A stretch of DNA of 64,000 nucleotides from Burkholderiales bacterium (lineage in GTDB: Bacteria > Pseudomonadota > Gammaproteobacteria > Burkholderiales > Burkholderiaceae_C), in assembly GCA_028868855.1 (NCBI GenBank), contig JAGWTR010000009.1, positions 1-64,000 of the forward strand, written 5' to 3'. Below the pieces are notes generated by a model that was not told the origin of the DNA, ran no database searches, and worked only from the letters and a program-made list of their open reading frames with translations. Every line of letters begins with the position of its first letter. Position 1 is the stretch's first letter. The position numbers and the translations under genes were made by a program. Shown here in pieces: positions 21,692-31,203 of this stretch.

Positions 21692-21789
21692 CATTGCTCC
21701 TGTCTATGTAGACATGGTTTTTGGATAGGACCTGCACCATAAGTAAGCACTTACATTGCAACCCTTTGAATGGGTCAGCCTTGCGACTG

Positions 21790-21816
21790 TTAGCACTCCC
21801 TCTTGGCGAGTGCCAA
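21790..21816 (-). promoter_or_regulatory. CIRCE operator (HrcA site) of groESL
   Basis: TTAGCACTC (21790-21798), 9-bp spacer, GAGTGCCAA (21808-21816): the CIRCE inverted repeat with one deviation (GAGTGCCAA for GAGTGCTAA). It overlaps the predicted transcription start, so bound HrcA repressor would block initiation until heat stress inactivates it. Confidence 0.92.
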
Positions 21817-21821
21817 AAAGC

Positions 21822-21849
21822 ATTATAGGGATGGGGCGCCAAGTTTCAA
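21822..21849 (-). promoter_or_regulatory. Sigma-70 promoter of groESL
   Basis: On the minus strand TTGAAA (21849-21844), a 16-bp spacer and a perfect TATAAT (21827-21822). Transcription should begin about seven bases downstream, inside the CIRCE repeat. The leader to groES is about 120 nt. Confidence 0.8.
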
Positions 21850-21953
21850 GGGGCCTGACCCACAATCCCCGCCGACCATCTGCAAATATACTTTTGCGCA
21901 TGCTGGCGAGTCTTCCCATTCGCCGTGTCTGCCTCACGGCCGAAGGATCATTC

Positions 21954-23471
21954 ATGCCCGCCAGCCCCACCCATGCCGTGCCCACGGTGCCTCTGCTGAT
22001 CAACGGCGAGTTCGTTCAGTCGCGCAGCACGCAATGGCGCGAGGTGCGTAACCCGGCCACCCAGGAAGTGCTGGCACGCGTGCCGCTGGCCACCGCCGAC
22101 GAGGTCAATGCCGCCGTTGACGCGGCCAAGACCGCGTTCAAGACCTGGCGCGTCGCGCCCATTGGCGTGCGCGCGCGCATCTTCCTGAAGTACCAGCAGT
22201 TAATCCGCGAGAACATCAAGGACATCGCGGCGGTGCTGACCGCCGAACAGGGCAAGACCCTGGCCGATGCCGAAGGCGATGTGTTTCGCGGCCTGGAAGT
22301 GGTGGAACACGCAGCCAACATCGGCAACCTGCAATTGGGCGAGCTGGCCAACAATGTGGCCAGCGGCGTGGACACCTATACCGTACTGCAACCGCTGGGC
22401 GTGTGCGCCGGGATCACGCCGTTCAACTTCCCCGCGATGATCCCGCTGTGGATGTTCCCGATGGCCATTGCCTGCGGCAACACCTTTGTGCTCAAGCCGT
22501 CCGAGCAAGACCCGCTGTCGACCATGAAGCTGGTGGAGTTGGCCTTGCAAGCGGGCATCCCGCCCGGCGTGCTGAACGTGGTGCATGGCGCGCAGGACGT
22601 GGTCAATGCGCTGTGCGATCACCCGGACATCAAGGCCATTTCTTTTGTGGGCTCGACCAAGGTCGGCACGCACGTGTATCAGCGCGCCACCTTGGCTGGC
22701 AAGCGCGCGCAATGCATGATGGGCGCGAAGAACCATGTGGTGGTGCTGCCAGACGCGCCCAAGGAACAAACGCTGAACGCGCTGGTGGGCGCGGGCTTTG
22801 GTGCCGCTGGGCAACGTTGCATGGCCTCATCCGTGGTGGTGTTTGTGGGCGAGAGCGCGCAGTGGATTCCCGAGCTGGCCCAGCGGGCGCTCACGCTCAA
22901 GGTCAATGCAGGCCACGAGCCCGGCACAGACGTGGGGCCGGTGATCTCGACCAGCGCCAAGGCGCGCATCCTTGGCCTGATCGAGCAAGGCATTGCCGAG
23001 GGCGCCACGCTGGAACTCGACGGGCGTCAGGCCACGGTGCCGGGCTATGAGCAGGGCAACTTCATTGCGCCAACGCTGTTCTCTGGCGTGAAGCCCGGCA
23101 TGGCCGTGTATGAGCAAGAAATCTTTGGCCCCGTGCTGTGCACGATGACGGTGGACACGCTGGACGAGGCCATTGCGTTGATCAACGCCAACCCCAATGG
23201 CAATGGCACCGGCCTGTTCACACGCTCGGGCAACGCGGCGCGCAAGTTCCAGGAAGACATCGACGTTGGGCAGGTCGGCATCAATGTGCCCATCCCCGTG
23301 CCGGTGCCGATCTTTTCGTTCACTGGGTCGCGCGGCTCCAAGCTGGGCGATCTGGGCCCCTATGGCAAACAGGTGGTGATGTTCTACACCCAGACCAAAA
23401 CCATCACCGAACGCTGGTTTGACGAGGCCGCCGAGCCCGCCGGTGTCAACACCACCATCAACCTGCGCTGA
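21954..23471 (+). CDS. mmsA: Methylmalonate-semialdehyde dehydrogenase (CoA-acylating)
   Basis: 505 residues from the ATG at 21954 (AAGGA upstream); a longer reading from 21756 would run through the groESL control region and is rejected. Aldehyde dehydrogenase superfamily: the NAD loop [32 protein letters not shown], and the catalytic Cys in [11 protein letters not shown], where GQRCMA is typical of Mms[21 protein letters not shown] is also an MmsA hallmark. It converts malonate- or methylmalonate-semialdehyde with CoA and NAD+ to acetyl- or propionyl-CoA, the last step of valine degradation. First gene of a plus-strand catabolic cluster ending in mmsB. Confidence 0.96.
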   Translation: MPASPTHAVPTVPLLINGEFVQSRSTQWREVRNPATQEVLARVPLATADEVNAAVDAAKTAFKTWRVAPIGVRARIFLKYQQLIRENIKDIAAVLTAEQGKTLADAEGDVFRGLEVVEHAANIGNLQLGELANNVASGVDTYTVLQPLGVCAGITPFNFPAMIPLWMFPMAIACGNTFVLKPSEQDPLSTMKLVELALQAGIPPGVLNVVHGAQDVVNALCDHPDIKAISFVGSTKVGTHVYQRATLAGKRAQCMMGAKNHVVVLPDAPKEQTLNALVGAGFGAAGQRCMASSVVVFVGESAQWIPELAQRALTLKVNAGHEPGTDVGPVISTSAKARILGLIEQGIAEGATLELDGRQATVPGYEQGNFIAPTLFSGVKPGMAVYEQEIFGPVLCTMTVDTLDEAIALINANPNGNGTGLFTRSGNAARKFQEDIDVGQVGINVPIPVPVPIFSFTGSRGSKLGDLGPYGKQVVMFYTQTKTITERWFDEAAEPAGVNTTINLR

Positions 23472-23564
23472 AGCCCAAGGCGGCCACCAGGAGGGCCCCA
23501 ATGAGATCATGCGTTTGATCATGGCGCGGCGCCTGCTTGCCCAAGCTGATTTGGAGACCCCGAG

Positions 23565-24374
23565 ATGAGTGAACAAACTGCGAGCCCACCAACCACCGAA
23601 CACAGCGGCCTGCTGCTCGAAAAACGTGGTTCGACCGCCATCCTCACGCTGAACAACCCGCCCGCCCACACTTGGACGTGGGACAGCCTGATGGCCTTGC
23701 AGACCGTGGTGACCGAGCTGAACAGCGACCACGCTATTTACAGCCTCGTGATCACCGGCCAGGGCGGCAAGTTCTTTTCAGCAGGCGCCGACCTGAAGGT
23801 GTTCGCCGAGGGCGACCAGGCGGTCGCACGCGAGATGGCGCGACGCTTCGGCGAGGCCTTCGAGGCCCTGTCAGGCTTTCGCGGCGTCTCGATTGCCGCG
23901 ATCAACGGTTATGCCATGGGCGGCGGGTTGGAATGCGCCCTGGCCTGCGACATCCGCCTGGCCGAATCACACGCCGTGATGGCCCTGCCCGAAGCCTCGG
24001 TGGGGCTGCTTCCCTGCGCGGGCGGCACGCAGTGGCTGCCCTGGCTGGTCGGAGAAGGCTGGGCCAAACGCATGATCTTGTGTGGTGAGCGGGTCGACGC
24101 CACCACCGCGCTGCGCATCGGGCTGGTCGAGGAGGTGGTACCCCAAGGTGAGGTGCTGGCCCGCGCGCTGGCGTTGGCCAATGGGGTGGCCAAGCAAAGT
24201 CCCAGCAGTGTGACCGCCTGCAAGCGTTTGATCCAAGGGGCGCGCATGCAGCCACCGAAGCTGGCCTTGCCCGCCGAGCGCGAAGCCTTCGTCGACCTGT
24301 TCAGCACGCAGGATCAGCGCGAAGGCGTTGGTGCGTTTTTGGAAAAGCGCCCCCCCCAATGGCGCAATGCCTGA
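23565..24374 (+). CDS. Enoyl-CoA hydratase/isomerase family protein
   Basis: 269-residue crotonase-fold enzyme. The oxyanion-hole segments are FFSAGADLKVFAEGD and INGYAMGGGLECALACDIRL, and the catalytic Glu position is in MALPEASVGLLPCAGGTQWL, giving the standard hydratase arrangement. In valine degradation it would hydrate methacrylyl-CoA to 3-hydroxyisobutyryl-CoA. GGAG lies upstream of the ATG. Its end overlaps the next gene by 8 bp. The role within the mmsA-mmsB cluster is inferred from context; other short-chain enoyl-CoA substrates are possible. Confidence 0.88.
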   Translation: MSEQTASPPTTEHSGLLLEKRGSTAILTLNNPPAHTWTWDSLMALQTVVTELNSDHAIYSLVITGQGGKFFSAGADLKVFAEGDQAVAREMARRFGEAFEALSGFRGVSIAAINGYAMGGGLECALACDIRLAESHAVMALPEASVGLLPCAGGTQWLPWLVGEGWAKRMILCGERVDATTALRIGLVEEVVPQGEVLARALALANGVAKQSPSSVTACKRLIQGARMQPPKLALPAEREAFVDLFSTQDQREGVGAFLEKRPPQWRNA

Positions 24375-25497
24375 GATGCCTTTGATGACGGATGCGATTG
24401 TGTTTCGCGAGTTGCCCACCGCCTGCGGTCGGCGCATCGGTGTGGCCACGCTGAATGCGCCTGCGGCGCTGAATGCCTTGTCATTGACAATGGTGGATGC
24501 GCTCATGCCCCGGCTGAGCGCCTGGGCTGCCGACCCTCAGGTCGTCGCTGTCTTGCTCGATGGCGCGGGCGACAAGGCGTTTTGCGCCGGTGGCGACCTG
24601 CGCGAGCTCTACCAATCCATGCGCGACTGTGGCAGCGCGCCCAATGCCTATGCGCAACAGTTCTTCGGGCGCGAGTACCGGCTTGATCACCTGATCCACA
24701 CCTTCCCCAAGCCCGTCCTCTGCTGGGGGCACGGCATCGTCATGGGCGGCGGCATGGGCCTGATGGCGGGCGCTTCGCACCGCGTGGTGACCGAGAAAAG
24801 TCGCCTGGCCATGCCCGAAATCGCCATCGGCCTCTACCCCGACGTGGCCGGCAGCTGGTTTCTGCGCCGCATGCCCGCTCGCCTGGGGCTGTTCCTGGCG
24901 TTGACCGGCGCGCCAATGAACGCCGCTGACGCGCTGTTCGCGGGTCTGGCTGATTTTTACCTGCCGCACGAGCGCAAAGCCAGCCTGATCGAGGCGTTGA
25001 GCTTGACAAGCTGGCATGCGGACGGCACGACGCACGCCGCGCAGCTCAGTCACGTGCTGGAGACCTTGCGTGACGACACCCCGCCCTCCGAGTCCAAACT
25101 GCGCATTCACTTCGATGCCATTCAAACCCTGATGGGGCATGACGACTTGCCGGACATCGCCAGGCGCTTGGCCGCCTGCACGGCCAGCGATGCTTGGTTG
25201 AGCGGCGCCGCACAGAACTTTCTCAAAGGCAGCCCGACCTCGGCGGCCTTGGCCTTTGCGCTTTGGCGCAACGTCCCGCACTTGTCTCTGGCGCAGGTGT
25301 TTCGCAACGAGTTCGATGCCTCGCTGGGATGCTGCGCCCACCATGACTTTGCCGAAGGCATCCGTGCGCTGCTGATCGACAAGGACCGCCAACCCCGGTG
25401 GCAGCCCGCGCAGCTCGATCAGGTCGACGTTTCGCTGCTGGAAGATCACTTCAGGCCGCGCTACACCGGTGCGCATCCGCTGGCCGACTTGGTCTGA
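24367..25497 (+). CDS. 3-hydroxyisobutyryl-CoA hydrolase-type crotonase
   Basis: 376 residues from the ATG at 24367; in-frame ATGs at 24376 and 24385 are alternatives. It is longer than ordinary enoyl-CoA hydratases and has the HIBCH/ECH_2 features: LNAPAALNALSLTMVDALMP, DKAFCAGGDLRELYQSM, GHGIVMGGGMGLMAGASHRV, MPEIAIGLYPDVAGSWFL, and a C-terminal extension with SPTSAALAFALWRNVPHLSL followed by EFDASLGCCAHHDFAEGIRA. It hydrolyses 3-hydroxyisobutyryl-CoA to the free acid, the substrate of mmsB, so the cluster gives consecutive steps. Overlap with the preceding gene implies coupled translation. Confidence 0.88.
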   Translation: MPEMPLMTDAIVFRELPTACGRRIGVATLNAPAALNALSLTMVDALMPRLSAWAADPQVVAVLLDGAGDKAFCAGGDLRELYQSMRDCGSAPNAYAQQFFGREYRLDHLIHTFPKPVLCWGHGIVMGGGMGLMAGASHRVVTEKSRLAMPEIAIGLYPDVAGSWFLRRMPARLGLFLALTGAPMNAADALFAGLADFYLPHERKASLIEALSLTSWHADGTTHAAQLSHVLETLRDDTPPSESKLRIHFDAIQTLMGHDDLPDIARRLAACTASDAWLSGAAQNFLKGSPTSAALAFALWRNVPHLSLAQVFRNEFDASLGCCAHHDFAEGIRALLIDKDRQPRWQPAQLDQVDVSLLEDHFRPRYTGAHPLADLV

Positions 25498-25556
25498 CGC
25501 CGCCGCTCACCGCATACTCAGCCGACCACCTCCAACCCTTGCATCGGAAACGCCCC

Positions 25557-26480
25557 ATGGCCACCACCGCCCCTCAACGCCTTGCCTTCATCGGACTGGG
25601 AAACATGGGCGGCCCAATGGCGCTGAACCTGCACAAGGCCGGTCACCGCGTGACCGCCTTTGACCTGTCGCCGACGGCCTGCGAACACTGGTCCACGCAA
25701 GGTTTGTCGATGGCCGCCTCCGCCGTGGCCGCCGTGAATGACGCCGATGTCGTCATCAGCATGCTGCCCGCCAGCCGCCACGTCGAGGCCTTGTACCTGG
25801 GCTCAGGCTCAACCCTGGAGGACAAGGGCGGTTTGTTGCAAGCGCTGACCCCTGGCATGCTGCTGATCGATTGCAGCACCATCGCCCCGGCCAGTTCACG
25901 CCGCGTCGCCGAAGCCGCCGCCCAACGCGGCATCACCATGATCGACGCCCCCGTGTCGGGCGGCACCGCGGGCGCCGCAGCAGGCACGCTGACATTCATG
26001 ATTGGGGGCGCGCCCGAAACGCTCGAACGAGCACGGCCACTGCTTGAATGCATGGGCGCCAACCTGTTCCATGCCGGGGCAGTTGGCGCGGGTCAGGTGG
26101 CCAAGATCTGCAACAACATGCTGCTGGGCATCATGATGATCGGCACCAGCGAAGCGCTGGCCCTCGGTGCGGCCAATGGCCTGGACCCAGCGGTCTTGTC
26201 CGAGATCATGCGGCGCAGCTCCGGCGGCAATTGGGCCCTGGAAAAATACAACCCATGGCCGGGTGTGATGGCCAATGTGCCGGCATCGCGCGAATACAGC
26301 GGCGGCTTTGGCACCGACCTGATGCTCAAGGATCTGGGCCTGGCGCTGGAATCCGCATTGGCCACCGGCGCGCCCACCACCTTGGGCAGCGTGGCGCGCA
26401 ATCTCTACGCACTGCACAGCGGTGCGGGCCAAGGCGCACTGGACTTCTCCAGCATCGTTCAGCAGGTCATGAAATCATGA
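25557..26480 (+). CDS. mmsB: 3-hydroxyisobutyrate dehydrogenase
   Basis: 307 residues from the ATG at 25557; the upstream in-frame extension overlaps the hydrolase and is rejected. The N-terminal Rossmann loop FIGLGNMGGPMALNLHKAGH fits NAD(P), then DCSTIAPASSRRVAEAA, the substrate motif DAPVSGGTAGAAAGTLTFM, and GAVGAGQVAKICNNMLLGIM with the catalytic Lys. It oxidises 3-hydroxyisobutyrate to methylmalonate semialdehyde, feeding MmsA. Its stop overlaps the next start (ATGA). Confidence 0.95.
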   Translation: MATTAPQRLAFIGLGNMGGPMALNLHKAGHRVTAFDLSPTACEHWSTQGLSMAASAVAAVNDADVVISMLPASRHVEALYLGSGSTLEDKGGLLQALTPGMLLIDCSTIAPASSRRVAEAAAQRGITMIDAPVSGGTAGAAAGTLTFMIGGAPETLERARPLLECMGANLFHAGAVGAGQVAKICNNMLLGIMMIGTSEALALGAANGLDPAVLSEIMRRSSGGNWALEKYNPWPGVMANVPASREYSGGFGTDLMLKDLGLALESALATGAPTTLGSVARNLYALHSGAGQGALDFSSIVQQVMKS

Positions 26481-26926
26481 AGTCTCCTCTACTCATTGGA
26501 AGCGTCGCCCTGATGCTGGCATTCCAGGTCCAGGCCGCCGCACCGAGTCCGGAACGCGTCGCAGAGTGTGTGGCCGCCCTCACCACGGAGGCCGAGCCAC
26601 TGGCCAAGAAGTCTCGTCAAGGCGATGCGGCGGCGGACGCGCAGCTCACGCCCTTGGTGAACAGCGCTTTTTCTTTCATCGCCAGCGCTTACAAACAAGG
26701 CGTCGGGCAGGCCAAGGCCGATGCCCTGCTGGCCGAGGCCAAGAAGGCACAAGTCCAGATGCCAGCGCAGGACTTGAGCACACTCCAGGGCAACTGCCTC
26801 AAGGAGGGCACGCTGCTCATGGCGAACGCCAATTTCATCGAGCGCGCCATCATCGAGCGGGCCGCCCGAGCACGCATCGAGCGGCTCAAAAGATCGAAAA
26901 AAACCGGTCCCGCCCATCAACCATGA
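26477..26926 (+). CDS. Small exported protein of unknown function
   Basis: 149 residues. A Sec signal peptide (MKSPLLIGSVALMLAFQVQA) is followed by a mostly helical Ala/Lys/Glu-rich mature part with two Cys (AECVAALTTEAEPL; QGNCLKEGTLLM) that could form one disulfide. A basic C-terminus (RARIERLKRSKKTGP). No family recognised. The ATGA overlap with mmsB means it is translated from the valine-degradation transcript, although an exported product has no obvious place in that pathway. Confidence 0.7.
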   Translation: MKSPLLIGSVALMLAFQVQAAAPSPERVAECVAALTTEAEPLAKKSRQGDAAADAQLTPLVNSAFSFIASAYKQGVGQAKADALLAEAKKAQVQMPAQDLSTLQGNCLKEGTLLMANANFIERAIIERAARARIERLKRSKKTGPAHQP

Positions 26927-26982
26927 CCATTCGGTCAACTTCTAGCTTGGCAAGCGTCTGATCGACGCTCAAGATGGTCGGC

Positions 26983-28365
26983 ATGGCCATCTCCGTTTTC
27001 GACCTCTTCAAAATCGGCATCGGCCCATCGAGCTCCCACACGGTGGGGCCGATGCGTGCCGCGCGGATGTTCGCGCACCGCCTGCAGCAGACACACCTGC
27101 TGAGCGCCACCCACCGCATCGTGTGCGAGTTGTTTGGCTCGCTGGGTGCCACCGGCCAAGGCCATGGCAGCGACAAAGCCGTGATGTTGGGCCTGTCTGG
27201 CCACGAACCTGACACGGTGGATGTCGACAGCGTGCCGGCCCTCCTGGCCACCATCCACACCGAACGATCGTTATGGGTGATGGGCCAGCACCGCCTGCCT
27301 TTTGACGCCAGCCTGGATCTGATCTTTCACCGCCGCAAGGTCCTGCCCTTTCACGCCAACGGCCTGCGCTTCACGGCGCTGAATGCGCAAGGTCAAACGC
27401 TGTGGTCGCACGAGTACTACTCGGTCGGCGGTGGCTTTGTGGTCAGTGAAGATGTCGCGGCCGATGGCGCACGCCAGAAAGTACTGTTGCCCGACACGAC
27501 CGTGCTGCCCCATCCCTTCCACAGCGGCGCCGACCTGCTCGCCCTGACCGTCGAGCTGGGCTGCAGCATCGCCGAACTGATGCGCCGCAATGAGCGCCAC
27601 TGGAGCCTTGACGCCGACATCAATGCGCGCCTGATGCAACTGTGGACGGTGATGCAGGCCTGTGTCGATCGTGGTTGCCGCACACCCGGTGTCTTGCCCG
27701 GTGGGTTCAAGGTGGCCCGGCGGGCGCCCGATCTGTTCAGAAAATTATCTCAAACCACCAGCACCGATCCTTTGCTGGTGATGGACTGGGTCAACCTGTT
27801 TGCGTTGGCCGTGAATGAAGAAAATGCCGCCGGTGGCCGGGTCGTGACCGCCCCCACCAATGGCGCGGCCGGCATCGTGCCGGCGGTGCTGCTGTACTAC
27901 CAGCGCTTCGTGCCTGGGGCTTGCGAGCAGGGCGTGCAGGACTTCCTTCTCACGGCAGGCGCCATCGGCCTGCTGTACAAAGAAAACGCCTCCATCTCGG
28001 GCGCCGAAGTGGGCTGCCAGGGCGAGGTGGGCGTGGCCTGCTCGATGGCCGCTGCGGGGCTGTGCGCCGTGATGGGCGGCACGCCCGCCCAGATTGAGAA
28101 CGCCGCCGAAATCGGCATGGAACACCACCTGGGCCTGACCTGCGACCCAGTGGGCGGTTTGGTGCAAATTCCCTGCATCGAACGCAACGCCATCGCCGCC
28201 GTCAAAGCCATCAATGCCGCCAGGCTGGCCTTGCATGGCACCGGCGCGCACCGAGTCAGTCTGGACAAGGTCATCAAGACCATGAAGGATACCGGCGCGG
28301 ACATGCAGACCAAGTACAAGGAAACGGCGCGCGGCGGGCTGGCGGTCAACATCATCGAGTGCTGA
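26983..28365 (+). CDS. sdaA: L-serine ammonia-lyase, single-chain iron-sulfur type
   Basis: 460 residues from the ATG at 26983, giving the canonical [20 protein letters not shown] start; an ATG three codons earlier is possible. Both the beta domain (N-terminal, [14 protein letters not shown]) and the alpha domain (C-terminal, [58 protein letters not shown]) are present. The Cys in those last segments are the 4Fe-4S ligands. It deaminates serine to pyruvate and ammonia in the cytosol. It starts 56 bp after the small exported protein and may have its own promoter. Confidence 0.96.
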   Translation: MAISVFDLFKIGIGPSSSHTVGPMRAARMFAHRLQQTHLLSATHRIVCELFGSLGATGQGHGSDKAVMLGLSGHEPDTVDVDSVPALLATIHTERSLWVMGQHRLPFDASLDLIFHRRKVLPFHANGLRFTALNAQGQTLWSHEYYSVGGGFVVSEDVAADGARQKVLLPDTTVLPHPFHSGADLLALTVELGCSIAELMRRNERHWSLDADINARLMQLWTVMQACVDRGCRTPGVLPGGFKVARRAPDLFRKLSQTTSTDPLLVMDWVNLFALAVNEENAAGGRVVTAPTNGAAGIVPAVLLYYQRFVPGACEQGVQDFLLTAGAIGLLYKENASISGAEVGCQGEVGVACSMAAAGLCAVMGGTPAQIENAAEIGMEHHLGLTCDPVGGLVQIPCIERNAIAAVKAINAARLALHGTGAHRVSLDKVIKTMKDTGADMQTKYKETARGGLAVNIIEC

Positions 28366-28421
28366 CGCAGGGCACCCCTCAGGCGGCCAATGACCAGCCT
28401 GCGCTGGGCAAGCGTTGGTCG

Positions 28422-30455
28422 TCAGCGCCAACGAGGCAGCTCATCACCCAGGGCTTGTCCGAGCTCACCGAGTGGGTCGCTCCACTGGCCCCAGACGGTT
28501 TGCCTGAACAGGCGCGCTGACGAATACCAGGGGCTGTCCTGCCGATCCAGCAGCCAGCGCCAGTCCGGCATTCGCGACAGCAGAATCCAGGTGGGCTTGC
28601 CCAGTGCGCCCGCCAGGTGAGCCACCGAGGTGTCCACGGAGATCACCAGGTCCATGTGCTCAATCAAGGCGGCAGTGGCGTCAAATGTCTGGAGCGCTTC
28701 AGGCAGATGCACGACGCCACCAGGCGCATTGAGCAGCGCTGCGTCGCTGGGTCGGATGTCTTTTTGCAAACAAAAGAGCTGAACGCCCTGAGGCAAGGCC
28801 GACAACACGGTCGCCAAGGGCATTGATCGGTGGTGGTCGTTGCGGTGCGCCGAATTGCCCGACCAAACCAGCCCGATGCGCGGCTGTTTTTTCTCGCCCA
28901 GGCGCTCTCCCCAGGTCTGGATCAGCTGCGCGTCGGCGCGAAGATAGGGCGTCGATGCCGGGACGGACTCCACCGTGGTCTTGAATGCCAGAGGCAAGCT
29001 CATCAAGGGACAGTGAAAATCAAAAGCGGGCAATGGGTCCTGCCCGCGGGCCAGCACCTGCGCTTCTCCGTGCAAGGTTCCGACCAGTTTTTTCAACGCC
29101 GGCTGAACTTCAAGCAAAACGCGCGCACCTAGCGCAACGACCATGGGCACATAGCGACAAAAATGGAGCGTGTCTCCCAGGCCCTGCTCTGCATGGAGCA
29201 AGATGGTTCGACCACGCAGGTCCTGCTCACCCAACCACAGCGGCTGCACGAAAGCGCGTGGCGGCGAGGTGATGAGGCCGGGTTTTTTCCAACGCCATTC
29301 GAGCTGAGGCAGGCCACGCTCCCAATCGCCCGCCAGCAGGTCGGCCCATCCCTGCGCCCACTGCGATTCGGCGTTGTCTGGCTGCAGCGCATTGACCTTG
29401 GCAAAGGCATCCCGTGCAGGACCCAGGTGCCCCATGTCCAGCAGCACGTTGCCTCGATTCATGTGCGCGCCAGCGTGATGGGGGTCGATCTCAAGGGCGC
29501 GCTCGCACTGGGCCAAACCGTCCTGCCAACGCCCCGCGTCGCGCAAGGCGCCACCGAAATTCGACCGCACGGTTGCGTGATCAGGGTTGAGCTTGAGCGC
29601 CTGCTCATAGCCACTGATCGCCTCAGCCATGCGCCTGAGCTTCACCAAGGCGTTGGCCCGGTTTCCCAGCACCTCAGGCTGGTCGGGCTGCAAGGCAAGG
29701 GCCTGATCGTAGCTGGCAATCGCCTCCTCGAATCGTTGCATAGCCAGGTAGGCATTGCCTCGGCCGGTGAAGGCCGTGGGACGATCGGGCTGCAAGGCGA
29801 TGGCTTGATTGTGGTTGGCCAGAGCCTCGTTGTGGCGCTCCAGTGCGTAGCAGGCATGGCCACGGTTGATCAACGCCGCCACATGACGGGGCTGCAGGGC
29901 AAGCGCCTGGTCGTAGCTGGAGATCGCGTCCGCGAAACGTTGCATTGCCAGAAAGGCATTGCCTCGATTGAAGTGCGCCTCGGCATTGCCAGGTTGCAGC
30001 GCCAAATTTTGACCAAAACTGGCGATGGCGCCTGGCCATTGTTCGAGCGCCAGGAGGGCCACGCCACGACCAAAATGCGCCTGGGCCTCGTCGGGCTCCA
30101 GCGCGATGGCCTGATCGAAGCAGGCCAGCGCCTTTTCAGGCTGCTGTGATTCCATCCAGGCGACACCCAGATTCGAATGGGCCATGGCCTCCCCAGCATC
30201 GACAGCAATGGCCTGGCTGATGAGTTCAATGCACCTTGGAAAGTCACGCTGCTGCATGGCGATGACGCCGAGCAGGTGCAAGGCGTCGAACTGGCGTGGA
30301 TCCAGCCGCAACACCTCCAGGAAACCCGTTCTTGCCTGATCGATCCGACCCTGTTCAAGGGCTGCAGCGGCTTGATCCAGCATCGCCTCAATCACCTCGG
30401 GGTTGGCTTCAGGCGGCATCTCGGCGCTTGTCTCGGTAGAGGGGTTCGTAGTCAT
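28422..30455 (-). CDS. TPR-repeat protein with glycosyltransferase-like C-terminal domain
   Basis: 677 residues from the ATG at 30455; a longer start at 30551 is less likely. About ten tandem TPRs fill residues 30-370 (for example AHFNRGNAFLAMQRFADAIS, SYDQALALQPRHVAALINRG), several nearly identical, which also makes the DNA internally repetitive around 29.5-30.2 kb. The C-terminal 270 residues resemble a GT-B heptosyltransferase/SPINDLY-type domain: LLHAEQGLGDTLHFCRYVPM, IGLVWSGNSAHRNDHHRSMP, and DLVISVDTSVAHLAGALGKP, a strong ADP-heptose:LPS transferase-like motif. Either an O-linked protein glycosyltransferase or a polysaccharide enzyme. It sits at the distal end of the surface-sugar cluster. 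Confidence 0.82.
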   Translation of the reverse strand: MTTNPSTETSAEMPPEANPEVIEAMLDQAAAALEQGRIDQARTGFLEVLRLDPRQFDALHLLGVIAMQQRDFPRCIELISQAIAVDAGEAMAHSNLGVAWMESQQPEKALACFDQAIALEPDEAQAHFGRGVALLALEQWPGAIASFGQNLALQPGNAEAHFNRGNAFLAMQRFADAISSYDQALALQPRHVAALINRGHACYALERHNEALANHNQAIALQPDRPTAFTGRGNAYLAMQRFEEAIASYDQALALQPDQPEVLGNRANALVKLRRMAEAISGYEQALKLNPDHATVRSNFGGALRDAGRWQDGLAQCERALEIDPHHAGAHMNRGNVLLDMGHLGPARDAFAKVNALQPDNAESQWAQGWADLLAGDWERGLPQLEWRWKKPGLITSPPRAFVQPLWLGEQDLRGRTILLHAEQGLGDTLHFCRYVPMVVALGARVLLEVQPALKKLVGTLHGEAQVLARGQDPLPAFDFHCPLMSLPLAFKTTVESVPASTPYLRADAQLIQTWGERLGEKKQPRIGLVWSGNSAHRNDHHRSMPLATVLSALPQGVQLFCLQKDIRPSDAALLNAPGGVVHLPEALQTFDATAALIEHMDLVISVDTSVAHLAGALGKPTWILLSRMPDWRWLLDRQDSPWYSSARLFRQTVWGQWSDPLGELGQALGDELPRWR

Positions 30456-30569
30456 GTTCAAGTAAAACCGTGGGGTCTGGCTGTGTCGATCCAAGAGCCA
30501 TGCTACTACGTCAGCAACCCTCTCCAAAAGGGCCACAACCCGCATGAACACGTTCGTCTTGGCCTGGCC

Positions 30570-31166
30570 TCACCGGCGCATGATCGCCAGGATGGTGCGC
30601 AGGATCAAGCTCACATCCCCCCACACCGAGGCCTGGTCTACATAGCGGGCCGCCAGCGCCAGCTTGCGCGGCAGGATGTCGTGGATGTAGGCGTGCTCCG
30701 GGTCGGTGGCCTGGGCCAGCACGCTGCTTTCATCGCGGTATTCAATCGAGGCGATGTCGGTGATGCCAGGGCGCACCGATAAAACCTTCTCGCGCAAGGC
30801 AAGGGGGTAGTGAGCCACATAGCGCGGCACCTCGGGGCGCGGCCCCACCAGGCTCATGCGCCCCAGCCACACGTCCAGCAGTTGCGGCAGTTCGTCCAGT
30901 TTGCTATTGCGCAGAACATGGCCAACGCGGGTGATGCGGTGATCTAGCCCCACGGTGATCTGCGGTCCCAGCCCTTGCGGGTCGTGGCGCATGGTGCGGA
31001 ATTTGTGGATGCGAAAGGGTACGCCATGGCGCCCCACCCGCTCCTGTCTGAAAAACACCGGGCCATTTGAGTCAAGCTTGATGGCCAGCGCGATCAACAA
31101 CAGCACTGGCCCCAGCAGCAACAGGCCCAACGAAGACAACACCCAGTCAAACAGTCGCTTGCTCAC
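30570..31166 (-). CDS. Initiating sugar transferase (polyprenyl-P glycosylphosphotransferase)
   Basis: 198 residues from a GTG at 31166 with AAAGG upstream. An ATG at 31253 would add 29 residues but overlaps the aminotransferase by 50 bp. One N-terminal reentrant or membrane helix ([20 protein letters not shown]) precedes the PglC/WcaJ core: [45 protein letters not shown] and PRPEVPRYV are the family signatures including the catalytic Asp-Glu. It transfers a sugar-1-phosphate to undecaprenyl phosphate at the inner membrane, starting a repeat unit. The short monotopic form suggests PglC-like. Confidence 0.92.
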   Translation of the reverse strand: MSKRLFDWVLSSLGLLLLGPVLLLIALAIKLDSNGPVFFRQERVGRHGVPFRIHKFRTMRHDPQGLGPQITVGLDHRITRVGHVLRNSKLDELPQLLDVWLGRMSLVGPRPEVPRYVAHYPLALREKVLSVRPGITDIASIEYRDESSVLAQATDPEHAYIHDILPRKLALAARYVDQASVWGDVSLILRTILAIMRR

Positions 31167-31203
31167 GCGGGCCTTTGCGTCGTCATCAAGGTCAAGACCA
31201 AGC

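Noticed and set aside
21831..21849. Sigma-32 promoter (CTTGAA...CCCCAT) for groESL
   Set aside because: The spacer between the two elements is only about 8 bp instead of about 13-17; the sigma-70 match in the same place fits better.
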